Assembly (NCBI GenBank): GCA_041394725.1
Contig: JAWKHR010000023.1
Location: 1 to 64,000 of the forward strand
Source of the DNA: JAWKHR01 sp041394725
GTDB taxonomy: Bacteria > Acidobacteriota > Vicinamibacteria > Vicinamibacterales > SCN-69-37
Length of the DNA stretch: 64,000 nt
Direction of reading: 5' to 3'
The position numbers were made by a program, and so were the translations under genes. Numbering within the stretch: position 1 is the stretch's first letter; each line of letters begins with the position of its first letter. This document shows positions 25,714-34,945 of the stretch, in pieces. The notes beneath the pieces were generated by a model that was given only the letters and a program-made list of their open reading frames with translations, did no database searches and was not told the origin of the DNA.

Positions 25714-28449
25714 TCAGTTCTTCCTGACCGCAATGGAACAGCTCGAGCGATCCACCCGGTAGGCGTTCCGATCGCCCGATCGGACGACGATCGTGTACGT
25801 GCCGCGTGGCTGCAGTCCCGCCGTGGGCATGTTGAAGATCCATCGTCCGCTTGCCGCGTCGTAGCGGAAGGCGCGGTTCCGCTCGGGCGCGCCGTCGCCG
25901 TTCAGGTCGTCCACGACGAGCACGCGGCCACGGTCATTGCGAAACACGACGCGGATCACCGGCGCGCGTCGGGTGCCGTCGGCGCTCGGGGGCATCGTGG
26001 CGTCGGTCACCGGCGCGCCCGTCGCGTCGAGGAGCAGGACGCGGACGGGAAGGACGCGACGCTCGCGCGGACCGAGGACGAGCATCTCGACCAGCGGCGT
26101 CCCCGGATCGTCCATGATGAGCGGTCGATCGAAGCCACCGCAGGTCAGCGTCGGCACCGTCGGCGCGGCCTCCACCACGATCGGCCGTGACGGGCGCCGA
26201 CAGGTTGCCGCCGTCATCGACCACGATCAGCGTCACGGTGTGCGTCCCGGGTGACGGCGCCGGGAACGTGTGGCTCGGCACGCTCGTCGTGACGGGCGGG
26301 CCGGCGTCGAGCTGCCAGCGGTAGTGCACGATCGATCCGTCGATGTCGGTCGATCCGGCCGCCGACGCGATGAGCGCCTGGCCGGACGGGATCGTCCCCG
26401 GCACGGTCAGCACCGCCGTCGGTGCCTGATCCACCTCGACGACGACGCCCGCGCTGGCCGGCGCGGAGACGTTGCCGCCGTCGTCGGTGACGACGAGCGT
26501 CACGGTGTGGGCGCCGGAAGCCGGGGCCGGAAACGTGTGGCCCGGGGTGGTGGTCGTGACGATCGGACCGGCGTCGAGCTGCCAGCGGTACTGGACGATG
26601 GTCCCGTCCACGTCGGCCGACCCGGCCGCGGACGCGACGAGGGCCTGGCCGGAAGGGATACGTCCCCGGCACCGTCAGCACCGCCGTCGGCGCCTGATCC
26701 GGCCTCGACGACGACGCCCGCGCTGGCCGGCGCGGAGACATTGCCGCCGTCGTCGGTGACGACGAGCGTCACGGTGTGGGCGCCCGGAAGCCGGGGCCGG
26801 AAACGTGTGGCGGGGTCGGCACGTCGGTCGTGACGACGGGTGGCGCGGCGTCGAGCTGCCAGCGGTACTGGACGATCGTCCCGTCCACGTCGGCCGACCC
26901 GGCCGCGGACGCGACGAGGGCCTGCCCGAAGGGCACAGTCGCCGGCACCGTCAGCACCGCCGTCGGCGCCTGGTCCGGCCCGACGACGACCGCCCGCGCT
27001 GGCCGGCGCGGAGACATTGCCGGCGTCGTCGGTGACGACGAGCGTCACGGTGTGGGCGCCCGGAGACGGGGCGGGGAAGGTGTGGGTTGGCACGTCGGTC
27101 ACGACGGGTGGCGCGGCGTCGAGCTGCCACGTGTAGCGCACGATGGTGCCGTCGGCGTCGGTCGAGCCGGCCGCCGACGCGACGAGGTCCTCCCCGAACG
27201 CCAGCGTCGGTGGCACCGTGAGCACGGCCGACGGCACCGGGTCGGGGTCGGGACCGGGACCGCCGGGACCGCCGGGGCCGGCGATCCAGCGGACGCGCTG
27301 GTTGCCTTCGTCGCTGATGTAGAGCGTCCCGTCGCCCGACGCGGCAATCCCGTGGATGTTCGAGAACCGGGCCACGTCGGCCGGACCGCCGTCGCCGCAG
27401 GTTTCCGCGCCGGTCATGTAGCACCAGGGGTCGCTGCCGGCGACGTGGCCGATCTCGCCGGTCGCCAGGTCGATCCTCCACACGCGGAGAGTGTTCGCCA
27501 CGTACAGGCCGCCAAGGCCGTCGGGCGCGACGTCCGCGCCGTTGCCGGCGCCGAGAAACGCGTCCGTCGCCTGGCCCGACGATCCGTCGCTCCCACCGGA
27601 GTCGGTGCCCGCGATCAAGGTGAGGTCGTCGAGCGTGAGCGTGTCGATCCGGTAGACGCGATTGCCGGTGCCCGAGGCATCCATGACGAACAGCTGGCCC
27701 TCGGCGTCGAGGGCGACCTGACGCGGCCAGTACAACGTGTCTTGGTCGATGACGGTGGTGATGATGCCGCTCGCCGCATCGACCCTCCGCACGAGGCGGT
27801 GCACGGTGTCGGCGATGTACAGGTTGCCGTCGGCGTCGACGGCGACGCTCTCCGGATAGTTCAGGACGGCCTCGGTCGCCGGGCCGCCGTCGCCCGGTGG
27901 CACGAAGGGATCACCATTGCCGCTTCCCGCCACGGTGGTGATGCTGCCGGTCGCGGCGTCCACGCGGCGGATGCGGTGATGCCAGGTATCGGCGATGAAC
28001 AGGTTGCCCGCCTCGTCCACCGCGACGTCCAGCGGCGCGAGGAGCGAGGCGGCCGTGGCCGGGCCGTCGTCACCGCACGGGTCACCCTCCGTCAGGCACT
28101 CCTCGCCGCCGCCGGCCACCGTCGTGATCAGGCCGGTGGTCCCGTCCACGCGCCGGATCGTGTAGGTGTAGTTGTCGGCGAAGAAGACGTTGCCGTGCTG
28201 ATCCACGGCGATGCCGCTCGGCTGCTCGAGGTGCGCGTCGGTGGCGGCGACGCCGTCGGCGTTGGACGCGCCGCCACCGGCGAACGTCGTGATGATGGGG
28301 CTCGTCCCGTCGGCGCGGGCGACGACGGCCGTTGCCGCGACCAGGAGGACGGCCGCCAGGCGGGTCCACGCGCGGCGGGCGCCGTTGCAGTTCTGTAAGC
28401 GGTCGGCAGGCGCGGTGACACCCGGGACGGTCAGGGAGGTGTGACGCAT
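25714..28449 (-). pseudogene. Secreted NHL-repeat / PKD-like repeat protein, frame disrupted
   Basis: The ATG at 28449 starts a signal-peptide protein (a hydrophobic AAVLLVAATAVVARA segment near residue 40). About six NHL repeats follow (each with GIAVDQHGNVFFADN- or VAVDADGNLYIADT-like strands), forming a propeller. Then come four or five near-identical Ig/PKD-like repeats with AVLTVP..., VSAPASAG and HTVTLVVTDD motifs. The frame is intact to about 27,005. Net shifts follow at about 27,005, 26,810, 26,705, 26,655 and 26,190, mostly single-base gains relative to sister repeats. The C-terminal domain, ending at 25714, is readable. It may be a decayed gene, or an assembly or read error in near-identical repeats. 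It is divergent from the sigma-factor gene. Confidence 0.75.
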
Positions 28450-28532
28450 GGAAAGGTCCTCTCTGGCACGTGGCGCAACCCGGCGGCGATCGGGCTCATC
28501 GGTCTTGCGCCCGGGGCGAACCGGCGACGACA

Positions 28533-29120
28533 ATGGCGTCCGGCATGGACGTCACCGGGCTGCTCGATCGGTGGGGACGCGGCGATCGGGAGGCGTTCGG
28601 GCAGCTCGTCCCGCTCGTCTACGACGAGCTGCGCCAGCTCGCGCAGCACTACCTGAAGAACGAGCGGTCGGACCACACGCTGCAGCCGACGGCCCTCATC
28701 CACGAGGCGTACCTGCGCCTGACCGGCCTGCGCGAGATGCGGTTCGAGAACCGCGCGCACTTCTACGGCGCCGCCGCGCAGGCGATGCGCCGTGTCCTCG
28801 TGGACCACGCGCGGCGCCACCAGAGCGACAAGCGCGGCGGCGGCGACGCGCCCGTGCCGCTGCCCGACGACCTGCCCGACGGCACGATCGACCTGCGGCT
28901 CGACGTGGTCGCCCTCAACGTCGCGCTCGAGTCGTTCGAGCGGATTGCTCCGGACAAGGCGCGGGTCGTCGAGCTGCGGTACTTCGGCGGGTTGTCGGTC
29001 GAGGAGACGGCCGAGTGCCTCGGCCTCTCGCCGGCGACGGTGAAGCGCTACTGGGCGTTCTCCCGCGCGTGGCTGTTCCGCGCGCTCGAGGGCCCGGCCA
29101 CCGGGACGGCCGCGCCGTGA
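28533..29120 (+). CDS. ECF-type RNA polymerase sigma factor (TIGR02999 group)
   Basis: The 195-residue sigma factor has region 2 with LVPLVYDELRQLAQHYL and TLQPTALIHEAYLRL, and region 4 with LRYFGGLSVEETAECLGLS followed by PATVKRYW. These are hallmarks of the TIGR02999 (Sig-70_X6) group common in Acidobacteria and Planctomycetes. Its TGA overlaps the GTG start of the following Ser/Thr kinase gene (GTGA), a coupling typical of this group. The kinase probably controls the sigma factor in place of an anti-sigma factor. The ATG at 28533 is used; another in-frame ATG at 28545 is possible. Confidence 0.92.
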   Translation: MASGMDVTGLLDRWGRGDREAFGQLVPLVYDELRQLAQHYLKNERSDHTLQPTALIHEAYLRLTGLREMRFENRAHFYGAAAQAMRRVLVDHARRHQSDKRGGGDAPVPLPDDLPDGTIDLRLDVVALNVALESFERIAPDKARVVELRYFGGLSVEETAECLGLSPATVKRYWAFSRAWLFRALEGPATGTAAP

Positions 29121-31621
29121 CGACCTCCGGCGACGCGGCCTATTGGCGCGAGATCGAGGAGATCTTCTCCGCGGCGCTGGCCGTGGACGGCGACGCGCGC
29201 GAGGCGGTGCTGGCGGCCCGATGCGAGGGCCGGCCCGGCGTGCGTCACGAGGTCGAGTCGCTGCTCGTCGCCCACGATCGGGCGCGCACGTTCATCGACG
29301 CCGGTCCCGCCCGCGCGGTGCCGGACGCGCCGGCGGCGTCCGATGCGTCCGGCGCGATCGTCGGCGCGTTCCGGCTCCTCGAGCGCATCGGCACGGGCGG
29401 CATGGGCGTCGTGTACCGCGCCAACCGCGCGGACGCGGCGTTCGACCAGCAGGTCGCCGTCAAGCTGCTGGCGTTTCCGGCCGGCGACGCCCCGGCCCGG
29501 CGGCGCTTCCTCGCCGAACGCCAGATCCTCGCGACGCTGCACCACCCGGGCATCGTCTCGCTCATCGACGCGGGCTTCACGGCGAACGGCCTGGCGTACC
29601 TCGTCATGGAGTACGTCGACGGCGTGCCGCTGACCGAGTGGGTGCGCGGCCGATCGCTGGCGGACCGGCTGCGGCTGGGCGTGACGCTCGCGCAGGCGGT
29701 GCACCATGCCCACAGCCAGCTCGTCGTGCACCGCGATCTCAAGCCCGCGAACGTGCTGGTGACGGCCGACGGCACGCCCAAGGTCCTGGACTTCGGCATC
29801 GCCCGCCTGCTCGACGAGTCCGCGCGGCCGGCGGACGCGACGCGCGCGGGCCTCGGTCCGCTCACGCCGAACTACGCCAGCCCCGAGCAGCTGCGCGGCC
29901 TGCCGGTCGGCACGGCGAGCGACGTCTACGCCCTGGGCGTCGTGCTCTACGAGATGCTCGCGGGCGCGCGCCCGTACGACACGACCGGGCGTCCGCTGGA
30001 TGACGTCCTCCGCACGGTGACCGAGACCCCGGCGCGCCCGAGCCAGGCGCGCGGCGCCGCCGGCCTGCCCTACGACCCGGGCGTGGTGCTCCGCGGGGAT
30101 CTCGACGCGGTCGTCCTCAAGGCGATGCGCCAGGCGCCGGCCGATCGGTACGCGTCGGCCGCCGAGCTGGCCGCCGATCTCCAGCGGGTGCTGGACGACC
30201 AGCCGGTGCTCGCGCGGGAGCCGTCGCCGGCCTATCTCGTGCGCAAGCTGGTGTCGCGCCACCGCGCGGCGGCGACCGTCGCGGCGATTTCCCTCGCCGC
30301 GATCGTGCTCGCCCTCGTCGTGGCCGTCTGGCAGTGGCAGCAGGCGCGAACGGCCCGGCTGCGGGCCGAGGCGCGGCTCGCTGACGTCCGCGAGCTCGCG
30401 AACACCCTCATCTTCAAGGTGCACGACGCCATCGTCCGCCTGCCCGGGTCCACCGAGGCGCGGCACCTGGTCGTGACCGAGGGGCTCGCGTACCTGGATC
30501 GCCTCGCCAGCGAGGCGGGTGACGACGCCACGCTGCGCCTGGAACTGGCACAGGCCTACGCCCGGCTGGGCGACGTCCAGGGCGGGCTCGGCGCGGCGAG
30601 TCTCGGCGACGCCGACGGCGCGCGCCGCAGCTACGAGCGCGCGCGCGACGTGCTGCAGCCGGTCGTCGCGTCCGGGCTGCGATCCGTGAACGCGCGGGCG
30701 GCGTGGGCGTCGATCCAGTTCCGCCTGGCGGAGAGCTCCGTGGGCGCCGATCGGCGCGAGGCCGCGAGCCGGGCGCTCGACGCGGCCCGGGCCTGGCGCG
30801 ACGAGGCGCCCGGCGACGTGGCGACCGTCGAGCTGCTCGCGCGCGCGAACTGGCTGATGGCGCTGGCCGTCGAGTTCGACGACAAGGGACCGTTCCTCGA
30901 GGAGTCGCTGCGGCTCTTCGAGTCCGTGCTGGCGGCCGGGGTCACGCCGGGCCGGCAGCGCAACGTGTCGCTGATGGCCAAGAACCTCGGGGGGCACCTC
31001 GAGGCGCGCGGCGCCTACGACGACGCCCTCGTGCACCACCAGCGGGCCTACGTCCTGGACGAGGCGCGGGCAGCCGGCGCGCCCGACGATGCCCAGGCGC
31101 AGATGGACTTCGCGATCGCGATCAGCAACATCGCCTTCATCCACCTCCACCAGGATCGGCTGGACGAGGCGAGGCGCGAGTACGAGCGCAGCCTGGCGAT
31201 CCGCGCAGAGCTCGCGGCGGCCGACCCGCGGAATGCCTACGCCCGGTCGCGCGTGGCGTTCGTCGATCGGCAGCTCGCCCACGTGCTCGGCCGGCTCGGC
31301 CGAGACGCCGAGGCCTTGCGCCACGCGCAGGCGGCCGTCGACCTGCTCGCCCCGATCGCGGCCGCCGACCGGCGCTACGCCGGTGACGAGGCCGACGCGC
31401 TCCGCGTCCTGGCGGCATCGCTCGACCGGATGCACCGGACGGGCGAAGCCTGCCGCGTGTCCGGCCAGGCGCGGGAGCGATACCTGACGATGCGGCGCGA
31501 CCAGCCCGAGAGCGTGACGCCGGCCGATCAGGCGGCGCTGAAGGAACTGGACGCGCGGCTGGCGAAATGCGCGGAGGAGCCTGAACTGCAGATGCCGGCG
31601 AAGGCGGCCACCATGGGTTGA
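29117..31621 (+). CDS. Membrane Ser/Thr protein kinase with TPR-rich extracytoplasmic region
   Basis: The 834-residue protein has a short N-terminal leader domain and a PknB-type kinase domain (about 85-365). The kinase domain has the glycine loop GTGGMGVVYRA, VAVKLL, the catalytic HRDLKPANVLV and DFGIARLL, and an APE-region equivalent NYASPEQLRG. One membrane segment follows (about 383-405), then a long helical TPR-like region. All key catalytic residues are present. It is co-translated with the sigma factor upstream. Its last residues (MPAKAATMG) are encoded by an inverted copy of the TTCGAA element, so the natural C-terminus was probably a little different. Confidence 0.93.
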   Translation: MTTSGDAAYWREIEEIFSAALAVDGDAREAVLAARCEGRPGVRHEVESLLVAHDRARTFIDAGPARAVPDAPAASDASGAIVGAFRLLERIGTGGMGVVYRANRADAAFDQQVAVKLLAFPAGDAPARRRFLAERQILATLHHPGIVSLIDAGFTANGLAYLVMEYVDGVPLTEWVRGRSLADRLRLGVTLAQAVHHAHSQLVVHRDLKPANVLVTADGTPKVLDFGIARLLDESARPADATRAGLGPLTPNYASPEQLRGLPVGTASDVYALGVVLYEMLAGARPYDTTGRPLDDVLRTVTETPARPSQARGAAGLPYDPGVVLRGDLDAVVLKAMRQAPADRYASAAELAADLQRVLDDQPVLAREPSPAYLVRKLVSRHRAAATVAAISLAAIVLALVVAVWQWQQARTARLRAEARLADVRELANTLIFKVHDAIVRLPGSTEARHLVVTEGLAYLDRLASEAGDDATLRLELAQAYARLGDVQGGLGAASLGDADGARRSYERARDVLQPVVASGLRSVNARAAWASIQFRLAESSVGADRREAASRALDAARAWRDEAPGDVATVELLARANWLMALAVEFDDKGPFLEESLRLFESVLAAGVTPGRQRNVSLMAKNLGGHLEARGAYDDALVHHQRAYVLDEARAAGAPDDAQAQMDFAIAISNIAFIHLHQDRLDEARREYERSLAIRAELAAADPRNAYARSRVAFVDRQLAHVLGRLGRDAEALRHAQAAVDLLAPIAAADRRYAGDEADALRVLAASLDRMHRTGEACRVSGQARERYLTMRRDQPESVTPADQAALKELDARLAKCAEEPELQMPAKAATMG

Positions 31622-31641
31622 AGTTCGAACTTCGAACTTCC
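31591..31641. repeat. TTCGAA/GGTGGCCGGC element, copy 3 (inverted)
   Basis: On the minus strand this reads TTCGAAGTTCGAACTTCAAC and then ATGGTGGCCGCCTTCGCCGG, the same order as the other copies. It overlaps the last codons of the kinase gene and ends 5 bp before the hrpB start codon. Confidence 0.85.
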
Positions 31642-31645
31642 GAGT

Positions 31646-34036
31646 GTGCCGGTGCCGTTCACCCCGATCGTTTCCTTCCTGCCCGCGATTCGTGACGCCG
31701 TCGATCGGCGACGGGCGGTCGTCGTCACCGCGGCGCCGGGCGCCGGCAAGACCACGCGCGTGCCGCCGGCGCTCGTGGACGCCGGGCCGGTGCTGCTCTT
31801 GCAGCCCCGTCGGGTGGCGGCGCGATCGATCGCGCGGCGCATCGCCATCGAGCAGGGCTGGACGCCGGGCCGCGAAGTCGGGTGGCAGGTGCGGTTCGAG
31901 AAACGCTTCACCGACGAGACGCGGCTGCTCGTCGCGACCGAGGGCGTGCTCACCGCGCGACTGCAGGACGACCCGCTCGCCACCGCCTTCCGCACCATCG
32001 TCGTCGACGAGTTCCACGAGCGGAGCCTGCACGCCGACGTCGGCCTCGCGCTCGCGCGACAGGCGTGGCTCGCGCGCGACGACCTGCGCCTCGTGGTCAT
32101 GTCGGCGACCCTCGATGCCGCGCGTGTCGCGGCGTTCCTCGACGACTGCCCGGTCATCGAGGTGCCGGGCCGCGGGCATCCGCTCGACGTGACCCATCGG
32201 CCGGGCGCCTCCGTCGAGGCCGTCGCGGCGGAACTGGCGGGCGCCCACCGGGCGGTCCTCTGCTTTCTGCCCGGGGCCGGCGAGATTCGGCGCGCGATCG
32301 ACGCGTTCGAACGGCTGGCCGAGGCCCGCGCCTCCGGCGCGCGGGCCGTGCCCCTCCATGGCGGCCTCGACGCCGCCGAGCAGGATCTCGCGCTCGACCC
32401 GGACACGGGGCCGCGCGTGATCTTCGCCACGAACCTCGCGGAGACGACGCTCACGGTGCCGGACGTCACCGCGGTCGTCGACGGTGGCTGGCACAAGGTC
32501 GCGCGCTACGACGCCGCGCGCGCGATCGACAGCCTGGATCTCGAGCGCATCACGCGCGACTCGGCGGACCAGCGCGCCGGTCGTGCCGGCCGGACAGGAC
32601 CGGGTGTGGTCGTGCGCCTGTGGGACGAACGGGATCGCCTGCGCCCGCATCGGGAACCGGAGATCGCGCGCGTCGATCTGGCCGCGACGCTGCTCGACCT
32701 CGCGGCGTGGGGCGGCGACGCGCGCACGTTCGCGTGGTTCGAGGCGCCGCCCGCCGAATCGGTGGACCGCGGGCTGGCGTTGCTCCGGCGCCTCGGCGCG
32801 ATCGACGCCGGCGGGCGCCCGACCCTGCTCGGCCGCGACCTGCGGCGGATCCCGGCGCACCCGCGACTGGCGCGCCTGCTGCTGGCCGAGGGCGGATCGC
32901 GCCGCGCCGCGCGCGCCTGCGCGCTGCTGTCCGAACGGGCCTTCGTGCCGGTCCCGCACGCGGCGACCGACTGCGACCTGCTGGCCGCCGTCGAACGCGC
33001 CGGTGGCCTGCCGCCACACGTCGAGCAGGTGGCGGCCGACCTGCACCGGCGCGCCGCCGGTCTGGCGCGGAACGGCGCCGCTCCGGGCCGCGGCGCGCGG
33101 GAGACGGAAACGACCACGGAGACCGGGACGGCCGATCACGGCCTGCCGCGGGACACGTCCGAGGCCGCGTTCAGGCGCGCCGTGCTCGCCGGCTATCCCG
33201 ACCGCGTCGCGAAGCGGCGTGAGTCGGGCAGTCCGCGCGTGCTCCTCGCCACCGGCACCGGCGCCGCCCTCGGACGCGAGAGCGGCGTCGTCACCGCGGA
33301 GTACCTGGTCGCGGTGGAGGTGATCGCGGGGGCCGCGGGATCGGCGGCCGTACGAACGCCAGCCGCGGCCGGGCCCTCGGCCGCCCGCGAGGCGCGCGTG
33401 CGCATGGCGACGGCGATCGATCGGGCGTGGCTGCACCCCAATCGCGAGGAGATCCGACACGAGATCACCGCCGACGGCGCGGTGCGCGCGTGGCGCGTGT
33501 CGCGGTACGACGCGATCGTCCTCCACGAGCGCGCGGCCGACGTGGACGCCGACGTCGCCGCCGGGCTGATCGCCGCCGAGTACCTCCGGCGCGATCCGCC
33601 CGCGCAGGACGTGCAGTTGATCCGCCGCCTCCGGTTCGCCGGTCACGACGCAAGCCTGCCCGACCTGGTCCGAGCCGCCGCGGCCGGCGCCCGCCGGCTC
33701 GCCGACCTCCGGCTGGCGTCGCACCTGCCGCACGACGTCGCGCGCACCCTCGACCGCGATGCGCCCGGGATCATCACGATGCCCGAGGGGCGCCGGGTCA
33801 GGCTGGAGTACGAGGGCGACGGCCGCGTCGTCGCGCGCGTGAAGATCCAGGACGCGTTCGGCCTGCACGAGACACCCCGACTCGGTCCGCGGCGGGTCCC
33901 GGTCACCTTCGCGCTGCTCGCGCCGAACGGACGCCCGGCGCAGGTGACCGACGACCTCCAGAGCTTCTGGACGCGCGGCTATGCCGAGGTGCGGAAGGAA
34001 CTCCGCGCCCGGTATCCGAAGCACCGCTGGCCGTAG
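31646..34036 (+). CDS. hrpB: ATP-dependent helicase HrpB
   Basis: The 796-residue DExH helicase has Walker A APGAGKTT (about residue 30), a DEFHER box in place of DEAH (about 122), VMSATLD (motif III) and QRAGRAGRTGPG (motif VI). The C-terminal part carries the HA2 region and the HrpB-specific domain ending in SFWTRGYAEVRKELRARYPKH. The length is usual for HrpB. Its cellular role in bacteria is not settled. The GTG start lies 5 bp beyond a repeat copy, so its ribosome-binding sequence is part of that repeat. Confidence 0.93.
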   Translation: MPVPFTPIVSFLPAIRDAVDRRRAVVVTAAPGAGKTTRVPPALVDAGPVLLLQPRRVAARSIARRIAIEQGWTPGREVGWQVRFEKRFTDETRLLVATEGVLTARLQDDPLATAFRTIVVDEFHERSLHADVGLALARQAWLARDDLRLVVMSATLDAARVAAFLDDCPVIEVPGRGHPLDVTHRPGASVEAVAAELAGAHRAVLCFLPGAGEIRRAIDAFERLAEARASGARAVPLHGGLDAAEQDLALDPDTGPRVIFATNLAETTLTVPDVTAVVDGGWHKVARYDAARAIDSLDLERITRDSADQRAGRAGRTGPGVVVRLWDERDRLRPHREPEIARVDLAATLLDLAAWGGDARTFAWFEAPPAESVDRGLALLRRLGAIDAGGRPTLLGRDLRRIPAHPRLARLLLAEGGSRRAARACALLSERAFVPVPHAATDCDLLAAVERAGGLPPHVEQVAADLHRRAAGLARNGAAPGRGARETETTTETGTADHGLPRDTSEAAFRRAVLAGYPDRVAKRRESGSPRVLLATGTGAALGRESGVVTAEYLVAVEVIAGAAGSAAVRTPAAAGPSAAREARVRMATAIDRAWLHPNREEIRHEITADGAVRAWRVSRYDAIVLHERAADVDADVAAGLIAAEYLRRDPPAQDVQLIRRLRFAGHDASLPDLVRAAAAGARRLADLRLASHLPHDVARTLDRDAPGIITMPEGRRVRLEYEGDGRVVARVKIQDAFGLHETPRLGPRRVPVTFALLAPNGRPAQVTDDLQSFWTRGYAEVRKELRARYPKHRWP

Positions 34037-34046
34037 GGGGATCTCT

Positions 34047-34110
34047 GCGAAACTTCGAAGTTCGAAGTTCGAACTTCGAACCGCGGTGGCCGGCTTTGCC
34101 GGCATCCGGC
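34047..34110. repeat. TTCGAA/GGTGGCCGGC element, copy 4
   Basis: This is the cleanest copy: GAAACTTCGAAGTTCGAAG, a run of TTCGAA words, then CGCGGTGGCCGGCTTTGCCG. It begins 11 bp after the hrpB stop and sits just upstream of the vapBC module. Confidence 0.9.
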
Positions 34111-34134
34111 ATGCACCATGAAGTCACAATGATC

Positions 34135-34146
34135 TACCATGGTGTA
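34135..34146 (+). promoter_or_regulatory. Possible autoregulatory operator for vapBC
   Basis: TACCATGGTGTA, with the perfect 8-bp palindrome ACCATGGT at its core, abuts the ATG of the antitoxin gene. VapB-type antitoxins bind palindromes overlapping their own start region, but this site is short and inferred only from position. Confidence 0.3.
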
Positions 34147-34416
34147 ATGGCGCTGAACCTGAAGAACCCGGAAGTCGAGCGGCTGGCGGCGGACGTGGCG
34201 CGTCTGACGGGCGAGTCCAAGACCGAGGCGATTCGTCGTGCCCTCGAGGAGCGGAAGCAGCGTCTGACCGGCCGGACGGTCGCCGAGCGGCGCCAGCGCG
34301 TGCTGCGGCTCCTCAAGGAGAAGTTCTGGTCGGCGCTCCCCGCATCGGAACGGGGGCGTCGCTTGACGCGTGACGAAGAGGACGCGATTCTCGGCTACGG
34401 GGAGTCCGGCGCGTGA
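34147..34416 (+). CDS. vapB: VapB-family antitoxin
   Basis: The 89-residue protein begins MALNLKNPEVERLAADVARL, the usual opening of VapB/PSK antitoxins. A TGESKTEAIRRAL helix of the ribbon-helix-helix region follows. The C-terminal half (RLTRDEEDAILGY) should wrap the toxin and block its active site. The last codons overlap the toxin start by 4 bp. It likely represses its own promoter with the toxin as corepressor. Confidence 0.88.
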   Translation: MALNLKNPEVERLAADVARLTGESKTEAIRRALEERKQRLTGRTVAERRQRVLRLLKEKFWSALPASERGRRLTRDEEDAILGYGESGA

Positions 34417-34802
34417 CCCTCGACACCTCCGCCGTCATCGCGATCTGCTTCGGCGAGTTCGGCCATCTCGACCTGGTGGACCGGATCCTCGCGGCGGACA
34501 TCGTGCGGATCGGCACGCCGACCCTCACCGAGACCGCGATCGTCGCGACGGCCCGGCGGGGCTCCTCGGTGCGCCGGGAGCTGGCCGCGCTGCTCCGCGA
34601 ACTCGACGTGACGCTGGTCCCGTTCACGGCCGACCACCACGCCGCGGCGTGGCGGGCCTGGGAGCGTTTCGGCCGCGGCCGCCACAAGGCCAATCTCAAC
34701 TTCGGCGACTGCCTGAGCTACGCGGTCGCCGCGGTGGCCGGCGATGCGCTGCTCTTCGTCGGCGACGACTTCCGGCAGACCGACGTCACCCCCGCCGCCT
34801 GA
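34413..34802 (+). CDS. vapC: VapC-family PIN-domain ribonuclease toxin
   Basis: The 129-residue PIN-domain protein keeps the four acidic residues of VapC nucleases: Asp in TLDTSAVIAI, Glu in LTETAIV, Asp in NFGDCLSYAVA, and Asp in FVGDDF. VapC toxins cleave tRNA or rRNA, with Mg2+ held by these residues. It starts at a GTG within the antitoxin stop (GTGA). No sign of decay is seen, so the module is probably functional. Confidence 0.92.
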   Translation: MTLDTSAVIAICFGEFGHLDLVDRILAADIVRIGTPTLTETAIVATARRGSSVRRELAALLRELDVTLVPFTADHHAAAWRAWERFGRGRHKANLNFGDCLSYAVAAVAGDALLFVGDDFRQTDVTPAA

Positions 34803-34945
34803 CGGGAACTTTCCCGGCGCCCCGGACATTACCCCTCCGAGCACGACGGGCGGCCGGGGGGCCGCGCCGGCCGACCGGGCCGGCGCGACGTCCATAGATC
34901 ACTCCCCCTGTGGCCTCCCGGAGCGATCGGAACCCGGAGGTCGAG

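Noticed and set aside
29048..34105. A 1,685-codon open frame on the minus strand opposite the kinase and hrpB
   Set aside because: It is the mirror of two clear genes. The translation is Arg/Gly/Val-rich with no domain, as expected for a GC-rich antisense frame.
34147..34802. VapBC as part of a larger defence island
   Set aside because: No restriction, CRISPR, retron or phage genes surround it; it looks like an isolated toxin-antitoxin pair.
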